Shown piece after piece: positions 49,074 through 64,000 of a stretch of 64,000 nucleotides of DNA. This DNA is from Kitasatospora fiedleri. Its GTDB lineage: Bacteria; Actinomycetota; Actinomycetes; Streptomycetales; Streptomycetaceae. The notes beneath the pieces were generated by a model that saw nothing but the letters and a program-made list of their open reading frames with translations, had not been told where the DNA came from and ran no database searches. Within the stretch, counting starts at the first letter, position 1; each line of letters starts with the position of its first letter. The translations under genes and the position numbers were made by a program. Location: positions 4,464,001 to 4,528,000 of the forward strand of contig NZ_OX419519.1 in NCBI RefSeq assembly GCF_948472415.1, given 5' to 3'.

Positions 49074-52000
49074 GCGACTCGCCCACCCTGCCGGCCGCCG
49101 CCGCGCCCGGCACCGCCGCCGCCCCCGACCGCCGCGAGCTGCTGCGGCAGCTGCTCGCCGAGCGGGCCCGCGGCTCGGCGGCCACCAGTGCTGTCACCGC
49201 TGCCGCTGATGCTGCCGCTGACGCCGACGCCGCCGCACCGCAGCGCCAGGCGGTCTCCGACGGGCAGCGCGCACTGTGGTTCGTCCACCAGCTCACGCCC
49301 GGCTCGGACGCCTACCACCTCTCGCTGGCCGGACGCATCCGCCCGGTGTCCGGCGCCCCCGCGCTCGACACCGCCGCGCTGGCCACCGCCGTGCAGCAGC
49401 TGGTCGACCAGCACGCGGCGCTGCGCACCACCTTCGGCACCGCCGACGAGCGCGCCGACGAGCGCGGCGACGAGGACGGCGGGGAGGGCGCCGGGCCCTC
49501 GGCTGCCGGGGTGTACCAGCGCGTCCACCCGGCGATGGCCGCCGACTTCGCGGTGGTGCCCGCCCCGGGCCGCACCGAGGAGGAGCTGCACGCCCTGGTG
49601 GCCGCCGAGGCCGCCGCCCCGTTCGACCTGGAGCGCGGGCCGCTGCTGCGCACCCGGGTGTTCCGGCACCCCGACGGTGGCAGCGTGCTGCTGTTGACGG
49701 CCCACCACATCGTCACCGATCTGTGGTCGTTCGGCATCCTCCTGGACGACCTGGACCGGCTCTACCGGGCCGCCCGGGCCGGAAGACCCGCCGAACTGCC
49801 GCCGCTGCGGCACCAGTTCGCCGATTTCGTGGCCTGGCAGCGGGAGCTGCTGGCGGGCGAGCGCGGCCGGGCCCACGAGGCGTACTGGACCGGCCACCTG
49901 GTCGGCGGCGCGCCCGAGCTGGACCTGCCCGGCGACCGGCACCGCCCGGCCGTCCCCTCGCACCGCGGCGGCAGCCACCGCTTCCGGCTGGACGCCGAGC
50001 TGACCGGTCGGCTGGCCGCGCTGGCCCGCGAGCGGGGCACCACGCTGTACGCGCTCTCGCTCGCCCTGTACCAGACCCTGCTGCACCGCTACACCGGCAA
50101 CGAGGAGCTGTGGATCGGCTCGGTCACCGCCGGGCGCGGCCGCTCCGCCTTCGAGGACCTGGTCGGCTACTTCGTCAACCCGGTGGTGGTGCGCGCCGAG
50201 ACCGCGCCCGACACCCCGTTCCCGGCCCTGCTGGAGCGGGCCCGCGCCGAGTCGCTGGCCGCCATGGAGCACCAGGACTACCCGTTCCCGCGGCTGGTCG
50301 CGAAGCTGGCGCCGCGCCGGGACGCCTCGGTGCCGCCGCTGTTCACCGCCGCCATCGCCTACGAGTCCGCGTCCTGGACCGCCCGCCGGGGCATCTCGAT
50401 GTTCGCGTCCGGGGTGGAGGACGCCCGGCTGGAGCTCGGCGGCCTGTCCCTGGAGCCCTACCCGGTCGGCCGGGAGAGCACCGAGTACGACCTGACGCTG
50501 TTCCTGGAGGAGGTCGACGGGGTCCTGCACGGCTCGCTGCGCTACGCCGCCGACCTGTTCGACCCGGAGACCGCCGCCCAACTGGCCGGCCACTACCGGG
50601 CGCTGGCCCGCGCCGTCGCCGAGGACCCGGACCGGACGCTCGGCGAGCTGCCGATGCTCGGCGCCGAGGAGCACCGCCGCCTGCTCGCCGAGTGGAACGC
50701 CACCGCGCTCGCCCACCCGGACACCCCGTCGGTGCCCGCCCTGGTCGACGCGCAGGCCGCCCGCACCCCGGACGCGCCCGCGGTGGCCGACGCCGCCGGC
50801 TCCCTCACGTACCGCCGACTGGTGGGCAGATCGCGCGAGTTGGCCGCCGTGCTGCGGGGGCGCGGCCTGGGCCGGGGCGCCCGGATCGGGCTGAGCTTCG
50901 AGGGCTCCACCGAGATGGTGGTGGCGCTGCTCGCCATCCTGCGGATCGGCGCCGCCTACGTCCCGCTCGACCCGGACTACCCGCCGGAGCGGCTGCGCCA
51001 CATGCTCGGTGACGCCGAGGTGGCCGCCGTGCTCACCCAGCGCCGCCTGGTGGACCGGCTGCCGCTGGACGGCGTCCCGGCGCTCTGCGTGGACGAGCCC
51101 TGGCCCGCCGTCACCGACACCGCCGCCGTCACCGACACCGACACCGACACCGCCATCGGCCCGCGCGACCTGGCCTGCGTGATCTACACCTCCGGCTCCA
51201 CCGGCCTGCCCAAGGGCGTCCTGGTCGAGCACCGCGGCCTGGTCAACCTGGCCCACGCCCAGCGGGCCGCCTTCGGCCTCGGCCCGGACGACCGGGTGCT
51301 GCAGTTCGCCTCGCTCAGCTTCGACGCCGCCACCTGGGAGTGCCTGATGGCGCTGGGCTGCGGCGCGCTGCTGCACACCGCGCCGCGCGCCGCGATGCGC
51401 CCGGGCGGCCCGCTCGTCGCGCTGCTGCGGCGCGAGCGGATCACCGCGATCACCCTGCCGCCGTCCGCGCTCTCGCTGATGGACCCGGCCGACGTGCCCG
51501 AGCTGCGCCTGCTGGTGTCGGCCGGCGAAGCCTGCCCGGCCGACCTGCCCGCCCGCTGGGTCGCGGCCGGCCGCCGCTTCGTCAACGCCTACGGCCCGAC
51601 CGAGACCACCGTCTGCGCCACCCTGCAGGAGTGCGACGGCACCGGCACGCCCTCGATCGGCCGCCCGATCGGCAACGCCACCGCGTACGTGCTGGACGCG
51701 GGCGGCCGTCCGGTGCCGCCCGGCGTGGTCGGCCAGCTGTACGTCGGCGGCGCGGGCGTCACCCGCGGCTACCTCAACCGGCCGGAGCTGACCGCCGAGA
51801 AGTTCCTCCCCGACCCGTTCGCGCCGCACGACCCGGAGGCCCGGCTGTACGCCACCGGCGACCGGGTCCGCCGCCGCCGCGACGGGCGGCTGGACTACCT
51901 GGGCCGGATCGACCACCAGGTGAAGATCCGCGGCTTCCGGATCGAGCCCGGCGAGATCGAGACGGCGCTGCTGCGCCACCCCGCCGTCCGCGAGGCGCTC

Positions 52001-55000
52001 GCCCTGGGCCGTCCCGACAGCCGGGGCGAACTCCAGCTGGTCGCCTACGCGGTGGCCGTGGGCGGGGCCGGGGCGGACGGTGCCGGGGCGGACGGGGCCG
52101 GGGTGGACGGGGCCGGGGTGGACGCCGCCGAACTGCGCGCCCACCTGAGGGCCGCGCTGCCCGCGCACATGGTGCCCACCCACCTGATGGTGCTGGACGC
52201 CTTCCCGACGACCCCCAACGGCAAGGTCGACCGCCGTCGCCTGCCCGCCCCGCAGCAGGCCCCCCGCGCGGCCGGCCCGGCCCCGCGCACCCCGCTGGAG
52301 GAGGTGGTCGCCTCGATCTGGGCGCAGGTGCTGGACCTGCCGCGGGTCTCCGTCACCGAGGACTTCTTCGAACTCGGCGGCCACTCGCTGCTGGCCGCCC
52401 GGCTGGTGGCCCGGCTGCGCGAGGCGGCCGGTGTGGAACTGCCGCTGCGCGCCGTCTTCGAGGCGCCCACGGTCGAGGCGCAGGCCGCCCTGGTCGAGCG
52501 GCTCGGCGCGGGCGGCGCCCCGGGCGGGCCGCCGTCCGGCCCGGTGCCGGTCGGCCGCCCGGCTGGCGGGCTGCCGCTGTCCTACGCCCAGCAGCGGCTC
52601 TGGTTCCTGAACCAGGTCGCCCCCGGCGACGACGCCTACCACATGGCGGGCCGGTTGGAGCTGGCCGGACCGCTCGACCCGGCCGCGCTCGGCCGGGCCC
52701 TGGACGCCCTGGTGGAACGGCACGAGGTGCTGCGCACCGCGATCTCGATGGAGACCGGGGAGCCCCGGCAGTCCGTCCGCCCCGCGACGGGCGGGCTGCT
52801 GGCCGCCGTCGACCTGCGGGGGACCGACGGGGCGCGGGTCGAGCAGGTGGCCGCCGAACACGCCGCCCGCCCCTTCGACCTGGCGGCCGGCCCGATCCGG
52901 GCCACCCTGCTGCGCCGCGCGGACGACCGCTGGACGCTGCTGCTGGCCGTCCACCACATCGCCTGCGACGGCTGGTCGATGGGGGTGCTGCTGCGCGAGC
53001 TGGGCGCCCTCGCGGTCGGCAGTGAGGTGCCCGAACTACCGCTCCAGTACGCGGACTTCGCCGACTGGCAGCAGCGCACCCAGGCCGGTCCGGCGGGCGA
53101 GGCCCGGCTGGCCGCGCGGGCCGAGCGGCTGGCCGGCGCGCCGGTCCTGCTGGAGCTGCCCGCCGACGCGCCGCGCACCGCGGGCACCGAGCGGCGCGGC
53201 GCCAAGCTGCGGGCCACCGTCCCGGCCGAACTCGGCACCGCAGTCGAGAAGTTGGGCCACAGCACCGGGGCGACCCCGTTCATGGCGCTGCTCACCGCCT
53301 TCGCCGTGCTGCTCTCCCGCTGGTCCGGCCAGGACGACCTGCTGATCGGCACCCCGTCCGCCGGGCGGAGCAGGCGCGAACTGGAGGATCTGATCGGCCT
53401 GTTCGTCACCACCCAGGTGCTCCGCGCCGACCTGCGCGGCGGGCCGAGCTTCCGCGAGCTGCTGCTGCGGGTCCGCGAGGACGTGCTGGACGCCTTCTCG
53501 CACGAGGACGTCCCGTTCGAGCGGCTGGTGGACCGGCTGTGCCCGCAGCGCGACCTGGCCCGCACCCCGCTGTTCCAGGTGATGTTCAACATGCTGAGCA
53601 TGCCCGAGCCGGAACTGCGGCTGCCGGGCGTGCGCGGCGAGTTGGTGGCCGCCGAGGAGGGCGGCTCCAAGTTCGACCTCACGCTGTACGCCCGGCCCGC
53701 CGCCGACGGCAGCGTCGCGCTCGAACTGGCCTACGACCGCGACCTGTTCACCGCCGAGCGGATGCGGGCGCTGCTGGACGGCTTCACCTCGGTGCTGGCC
53801 GCCGCCGTCGCCGCCCCCGACCTGCCGGTGGCCGCGCTGCCCGCCGGGCCCCGGAGCGGCCTGCCCGACCCGGACCGGCCGCTGCCGCAGCCGCCCGGCT
53901 CCACCGTCCCGCTGGTCGGCCGGTTCCTCGCGCAGGCCGCCCGCACCCCGGACGCGGTCGCGGTGAGCAGCCCCGACGGCGACCTCCGCTACGCCGAACT
54001 GGCCTCCTACGTCACCCGGTTGGCGGGGCGGATCGGCGCCGCCGGGCTCGGCCGGGGCGACGTGCTCGCCGTCCACGGCGCCCGCACCGCCGCCCTGCCC
54101 GGGACACTGCTCGCGGTGCACGCCGCCGGCGCCGCCTTCGCGCTGCTCGACCCGGCGCACCCGGCCGCCCGGCTCGCCGCCTGCCTGCGGACGGCCGCCC
54201 CGGCCGCCTGGATCGCGGTCGACGGCGCGCCCGAACCCGCCCCCGGCCTGTACGACGGCCTGCCCCGGCTGTCGCCCGGCCCGGCCGCCGCCACCGGCCC
54301 GCTGCCGCCGCCCGCCCCCGGCGACCTCGGCTACCTCGCCTTCACCTCCGGCAGCACCGGCGCCCCGAAGGCGGTGCGCGGCGCCCACCTGCCGCTGAGC
54401 CGCTTCACCGACTGGTACGCGGCCGCCTTCGGGGTCGGCCCGGGCGACCGGGTCGGCCTGACCTCCGGCCTGGGCCACGACCCGCTGCTGCGGGACTGCC
54501 TGGTGCCGCTGGCGCTCGGCGCGACGGTCTGCGTGCCGCCCCCCGGGGCGCTCGCCGACCCGGGGCCGTTCGCCGGCTGGCTGGCCGAGCAGCGGGTGAC
54601 GGTGCTGCACCTGACCCCGCCCACCGCCCGCTTCCTGGCCAGTGCCCCGGACGTCGAACTGCCCGCGCTGCGCCGGGTGTTCTTCAGCGGCGACGTGCTG
54701 ACCGGCCACGAGGCGGCGCTGCTGCGCCGACTCGCCCCGCACGCCGAGCAGACCGCCTTCTACGGCGCGACCGAGACCCCGCAGGCGGCCGCCTGGCACC
54801 CCGTCCCGGCCGACTGCCCGCCGGGGGCGCCGGTGCCGCTGGGCCGGGGCGCGGCCGGCCACGAGCTGCTGGTGCTGGTCGGCGACCGCCCGGCCGGGGT
54901 CGGCGAGCTGGGCGAGGTCTGCGTCCGCGGCCACCGGCTGGCCGACGGCTACGCGGGCGACCCGCGGGCCACCGCCGCGGTCTTCCGGCCCGGCGCGCAC

Positions 55001-55705
55001 GGCACGGTGCTGTACCGCACCGGCGACCTGGGCCGCCACCGGCCGGACGGCGCGGTGGAGTTCGCCGGCCGGGCCGACCGGCAGCTGAAGATCCGCGGGC
55101 ACCGGGTGGAGCCCGCCGAGGTGGAGCGCGCGCTGCGGGCCTGCCCCGGCGTGGTGGACGCGGCGGTGGTCGCGGCCACCGACCGCACCGGCGAACGCGT
55201 CCTGGTCGGCTACCCGGTGGGCGGCGGCGACGCCGCCGCGCTGCGGGCCGCGCTGGGCGAGCTGCTGCCCGCCGCGCTGGTGCCCTCGCTGCTGGTCCCG
55301 GTGCCGGAACTGCCCCGCACCCCCAACGGCAAGCTGGACACCGCCCGGCTGCCCGCCCCCGACCAGGGCCCGGCCCCGGGCGGCCGGGCGGCGGCGGAGG
55401 GCGCGGAGGCGGCGGTCGCCGAGGTCTGGGCCGAGCTGCTCGGCCTGGCGAGCGTCCCCGCCGACGTCAACTTCTTCGAGCTGGGCGGCCACTCGCTGCT
55501 CGCGGTGCGGTTGCAGGACCGGCTCCGCACCCGGCTCGGGGCGCGGCTGGAGCTGGTCGACATCTTCCGCCGCCCGACCGTGGCCGGGCTGGCCGCCCTG
55601 CTCGACCAGGCCGCCGGCCGCCCCCGCCCCCGGCCCCGCCCGCCCCCGCCCGCCGGGGCGCGGACTCCCGCAAGCAGCTGCGCGAGCAGCGCCGACTGCG
55701 CCTGA
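49070..55705 (+). CDS. Dimodular NRPS, C-A-T-C-A-T
   Basis: 2211 residues; ATG overlaps the PKS stop. C1 has HHIVTDLW (H212-D217) with Leu in place of the usual Gly. A1 (about 557-1050) has FDAATWE, ITLPPS, VSAGEA, NAYGPTETTVC; read by hand the specificity code is DAWTVAAVC-K, matching phenylalanine. T1 Ser1106. C2 (about 1166-1590) has HHIACDGW. A2 (about 1612-2086) is of Lys2 type, with GLGHDPLLRDCL and FYGATETPQA instead of the normal motifs. T2 Ser2142 in GGHSLLAV. There is no epimerase. The last 20 or so residues run into a C-rich stretch and end oddly; a one-base error there is possible. PKS2 begins 15 bases later. Confidence 0.93.
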
Positions 55706-55720
55706 AGGAGGTGCACGACC

Positions 55721-58699
55721 GTGACTGACCCGATCGACGACGCCGGGACGGACGACCTGATCGCCGTGGTGGGCCTGGCCTGCCGGGTGCCCGGCGCCCG
55801 CGACCCCGAGGAGCTCTGGGCCAACCTGCTGGCCGGCGTGGAGTCGGTGGACTTCCACCCCCGCACCGAGCAGGACCCGCCGCACTACGTCCCGGCGTCG
55901 CCGAGCGCCGAGGGCGCCGCCGAGTTCGACGCCGAGTTCTTCGGGATGTCCCCGCGCGAGGCGGAGCTGACCGACCCGCAGCAGCGCCGCTTCCTGGAGT
56001 GCTCCTGGGAGGCGCTGGAGTCGGCCGGCCACGACCCGGCCGCGTTCGACGGCCGGATCGGGGTGTGGGGCGGCAGCAGCGTCGGCAGCTACCTGCTGCT
56101 CAACCTGATGCCGCACCACACCGGGGCCTCGCTGCTCGGCGACTACCCGGCGATGCTGCTGCACGGCAACGAGAAGGACCACCTGACCACCCGGGTCGCG
56201 TACAAGCTGGGCCTGACCGGCCCGGCGGTGACCGTGCAGAGCGCCTGCTCCAGCTCGCTGGTCGCGGTCGCCCAGGCCTGCCAGTCGCTGCTGGACTACG
56301 GCTGCGACCTGGCGCTGGCCGGCGGCACCTCGCTGAAACTGCCGCTGGACGCGGGCTACCTGTACGAGCCGGGCTCGATCTTCTCCCCGGACGGCCACTG
56401 CCGGGCCTTCGACGCGGACGCCGCCGGGACGCTGTTCGGCACCGGCACCGCCGTGGTGGCGCTGCGCCGGCTGCGCGACGCGCTGGCGGACGGCGACCCG
56501 GTCCGGGCGGTGATCCGCGGCGCCGCGGTCAACAACGACGGCTCCGGCAAGGCCGGTTACACCGCCCCGGGGGTGGACGGCCAGGCCGCGGTGATCGCCG
56601 AGGCGTACGAGCTGGCCGGGGTCTCCCCGCTGAGCATCGGCTACGTGGAGGCGCACGGCACCGGCACCCCGATCGGCGACCCGATCGAGGTCGCCGCGCT
56701 CACCGAGGTGTACGCGGCGGAGGGCGCCGGGCCGGGCTCCTGCCTGCTCGGCTCGGTGAAGACCAACCTCGGCCACCTGAACGCGGCGGCCGGCGCGGTC
56801 GGCCTGATCAAGGCGGTGCTGGCGGTGGAGCGCGGCACGGTGCCGCCGAGCCTGCACTTCCGCCGCTTCAACCCGGCGATCGACGCCGACACGGTGCCGT
56901 TCCGGGTGCCGGTGGAGGTCGAGCCGTGGCCGAAGGACGGCCCGCGCCGGGCCGCGGTCTCCTCCTTCGGCATCGGCGGCACCAACGCCCACCTGGTGGT
57001 CGAGCAGGCCCCGGCCCGCCCCGCCGCCGGCGCCCCCCGGGCGTACCAGGTGCTGCCGCTGTCCGCCCGCACCCCGCAGGCGCTGGAACGCGCCGTGCGG
57101 AGGCTGACCGGCACCCTGGCCGACGGCCCGGCCGACCTGCCCGGCCTGGCGCACACCCTGCGCACCGGCCGGCGGGCCTTCGCGCACCGCACCGCGCTGG
57201 TCGCCGGGCCGGACGGGGCCGTCCGCGCGCTGCCCGATCCGTCCGACCCGGCGGGCCCGGCCGGCCGGGCCCGGGTGGCGCTGCTGCTGCCCGGCCAGGG
57301 CGCCCAGTACTCCGGCATGGCGGCCGAGGTCCACCGCACCGAGCCGGTGTTCCGGGCCCACTTCGACGAGTGCGCCGAGCTGCTGCGCGGCCACCTCGGC
57401 CGGGACCTGCGGGAGCTGATCGACACCGAGCCGCCCGCCCCCGGCGTGCCGGACCCGCTGACCGGGACGGCGCTGGCCCAACCCGCGCTGTTCGCGGTGG
57501 AGTACGCGCTGGCCCGGTACTGGGAGTCGCTCGGCGTCCGCCCGGCCGCGCTGGTCGGCCACAGCGTCGGCGAGTGGACCGCGGCCTGCCTGGCCGGGGT
57601 GTTCGACCTGCCGGACGCGCTGGCGCTGGTCGCCGTCCGGGGCCGGCTGATGCAGGCCCTGCCGCCCGGCGGGATGCTCGCGGTGGAGCTCACCGAGCCG
57701 GCCGCCGCCGAGTTCCTCGCCGACCACCCGGAGCTGTCGCTGGCCGCGGTCAACGCGCCGGGGCGCTGCGTGCTGGCCGGCCCGCCGGACGCGGTGGCGG
57801 CGGCGGTCCGGGCGCTGGCCCTGGCCGGGGTCCCGGCCCGGCGGCTGCACACCTCGCACGCCTTCCACTCCGCGGTGCTCGACCCGGTGCTGGCACCGTT
57901 CGCCGAGCAGGTCGCGGCCCGCCGCCGGAACCGCCCGACCCTGCCCTTCACCTCCTCGCTGACCGGCACCTGGATCACCCCGGAGCAGGCGGTCAGCCCG
58001 CGCTACTGGGCCGACCAGGCGCGCGGCTGCGTCCGGTTCGCCGACGCGGTCCGCACCGCGGCCGCCGCCGCCGACGTGCTGCTGGAGACCGGGCCGGGCC
58101 GCACCCTGGGCCGGCTGGCCACCGAGTGCGCGCCCGCGGCCGGACCGCGGCCGGCCGTCCTCGCCTCGCTGCGCCACCCCCGGCAGGGCGCGGGCGACGC
58201 CGAGTCGCTGGCCCGCGCGGCCGGCGCGCTCTGGGCGCACGGCGCGGACCTGGACTGGCGGGCGTACGACGCGGACCGCGGCCACCGGCGCGGCCCCGCC
58301 CCGACCTACCCCTTCGAGCCCGCCCGGCACTGGGTCGACCCGCCCGCCACCGTCCCGGCCCCGGCCGCTGTTCCGGCACCGGCCGTCCCGACACCGGTGG
58401 CCGCCCCCGCACCGGAGGCCGCCCCCGCACCGGCCGCCGCCCCCGCCCCGGAGGCCGAGCGGCCGGCCGGGGTGCAGGACCGGGTGATCGCGCTCTGGGG
58501 CGAGCTGCTGGGCGTCTCCGGCCTCGGCCCGGACGACGACTTCTTCGAGCACAACGGCGACTCCGTGCTCGCCACCCGGCTGGTCTCCCGGGCCCGGCAC
58601 CTGTTCGGCGTCGAACTGCCGCTGGACGACCTGCTGGACGAGCCCACCGTCGGCGGCATGACCCGCCTGGTCGAGGACGCGCTCGCCCGCGCCGCCTGA
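55721..58699 (+). CDS. Type I polyketide synthase, KS-AT-ACP
   Basis: 992 residues from a GTG with AAGGAGG nine bases upstream. KS (about 10-430): Cys176 in VQSACSSSLV, His312 in VEAHGTGTP, His352 in NLGHLNAAAG. AT (about 510-830): Ser615 in GHSVGEWTAA and the HAFHS motif of malonyl-CoA-specific domains. After an Ala/Pro-rich linker (APAPEAAPAP repeats, about 880-910) the ACP has Ser948 in HNGDSVLATRL. No reductive domain is present. It adds one malonyl unit to the peptidyl intermediate from the upstream NRPS, giving a beta-keto acyl group for the next module. Confidence 0.93.
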   Translation: MTDPIDDAGTDDLIAVVGLACRVPGARDPEELWANLLAGVESVDFHPRTEQDPPHYVPASPSAEGAAEFDAEFFGMSPREAELTDPQQRRFLECSWEALESAGHDPAAFDGRIGVWGGSSVGSYLLLNLMPHHTGASLLGDYPAMLLHGNEKDHLTTRVAYKLGLTGPAVTVQSACSSSLVAVAQACQSLLDYGCDLALAGGTSLKLPLDAGYLYEPGSIFSPDGHCRAFDADAAGTLFGTGTAVVALRRLRDALADGDPVRAVIRGAAVNNDGSGKAGYTAPGVDGQAAVIAEAYELAGVSPLSIGYVEAHGTGTPIGDPIEVAALTEVYAAEGAGPGSCLLGSVKTNLGHLNAAAGAVGLIKAVLAVERGTVPPSLHFRRFNPAIDADTVPFRVPVEVEPWPKDGPRRAAVSSFGIGGTNAHLVVEQAPARPAAGAPRAYQVLPLSARTPQALERAVRRLTGTLADGPADLPGLAHTLRTGRRAFAHRTALVAGPDGAVRALPDPSDPAGPAGRARVALLLPGQGAQYSGMAAEVHRTEPVFRAHFDECAELLRGHLGRDLRELIDTEPPAPGVPDPLTGTALAQPALFAVEYALARYWESLGVRPAALVGHSVGEWTAACLAGVFDLPDALALVAVRGRLMQALPPGGMLAVELTEPAAAEFLADHPELSLAAVNAPGRCVLAGPPDAVAAAVRALALAGVPARRLHTSHAFHSAVLDPVLAPFAEQVAARRRNRPTLPFTSSLTGTWITPEQAVSPRYWADQARGCVRFADAVRTAAAAADVLLETGPGRTLGRLATECAPAAGPRPAVLASLRHPRQGAGDAESLARAAGALWAHGADLDWRAYDADRGHRRGPAPTYPFEPARHWVDPPATVPAPAAVPAPAVPTPVAAPAPEAAPAPAAAPAPEAERPAGVQDRVIALWGELLGVSGLGPDDDFFEHNGDSVLATRLVSRARHLFGVELPLDDLLDEPTVGGMTRLVEDALARAA

Positions 58700-58743
58700 C
58701 CGCCCCCTTCTTCCACCGACTACCGCCACCTCTCGGAGGAGCA

Positions 58744-64000
<5,257 letters not shown>

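Noticed and set aside
53036..58729. Minus-strand open frame of about 1,900 codons opposite the NRPS and PKS genes
   Set aside because: Its translation is Gly/Arg/Gln/His/Val-rich low complexity with no domain; it is the mirror of high-GC codon use on the plus strand, which has clear KS, AT, C and A motifs.

Overview
The window is very GC-rich actinobacterial DNA, most probably from Streptomycetaceae (Streptomyces or Kitasatospora). The evidence is a 14-gene-type nuo operon with actinobacterial features, a fused F420 precursor synthase (FbiC), a WhiJ/Scr1-type regulator paired with a DUF397 protein, and a gamma-butyrolactone/SARP circuit in front of a large PKS/NRPS cluster. Genes lie close together, with many ATGA/GTGA overlaps and strong GC-rich hairpins between transcription units.

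Positions 1-20.2 kb are core energy metabolism. The nuo operon enters the window inside nuoC and runs to nuoN, ending in a hairpin. It is followed by a Uma2-family gene, a long-chain polyprenyl diphosphate synthase (probably the menaquinone side chain), an orphan NarL-type response regulator and a korAB pair (2-oxoacid:ferredoxin oxidoreductase).

Positions 20.2-34.1 kb are conserved chromosomal genes. They include a RarD-type exporter, a small unknown protein, a LolA-like secreted/anchored protein, fbiC, an ADP-ribosylglycohydrolase, the DUF397/Scr1 pair, a GPP34 protein, a membrane-anchored D-Ala-D-Ala carboxypeptidase with a long repetitive cytoplasmic part, a YihY/BrkB membrane protein and a polyprenol-phosphate mannose synthase.

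Positions 34.1-64.0 kb are the left part of a biosynthetic gene cluster that continues beyond the window. A gamma-butyrolactone circuit frames its regulatory end: two ScbR/ArpA-like TetR repressors, an AfsA-like synthase, an NAD-dependent epimerase/dehydratase and a SARP activator, with palindromes resembling autoregulatory elements (AREs) before the SARP and afsA-like genes. Between them sit a long acyl-CoA dehydrogenase, a discrete ACP, an SGNH protein resembling the N-terminal domain of FkbH but lacking the HAD domain, and an Sfp-type phosphopantetheinyl transferase. An MFS exporter and a SnoaL-like protein precede the assembly line.

The assembly line reads ACP-KS-AT-ACP / C-A-T-C-A-T / KS-AT-ACP / C-A-nMT-T-R. 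By hand reading of the specificity codes, the first A domain looks Phe-specific, the second is Lys2-like, and the last looks Thr-specific with an embedded N-methyltransferase. The predicted skeleton is acyl-malonyl-Phe-X-malonyl-N-methyl-Thr with reductive (or Dieckmann-type) release. I recognise no described product with this order. An apparent one-base deletion disrupts the terminal reductase near 63,775, and a 161-bp MITE with CTAG target duplications lies exactly behind the SARP stop codon.
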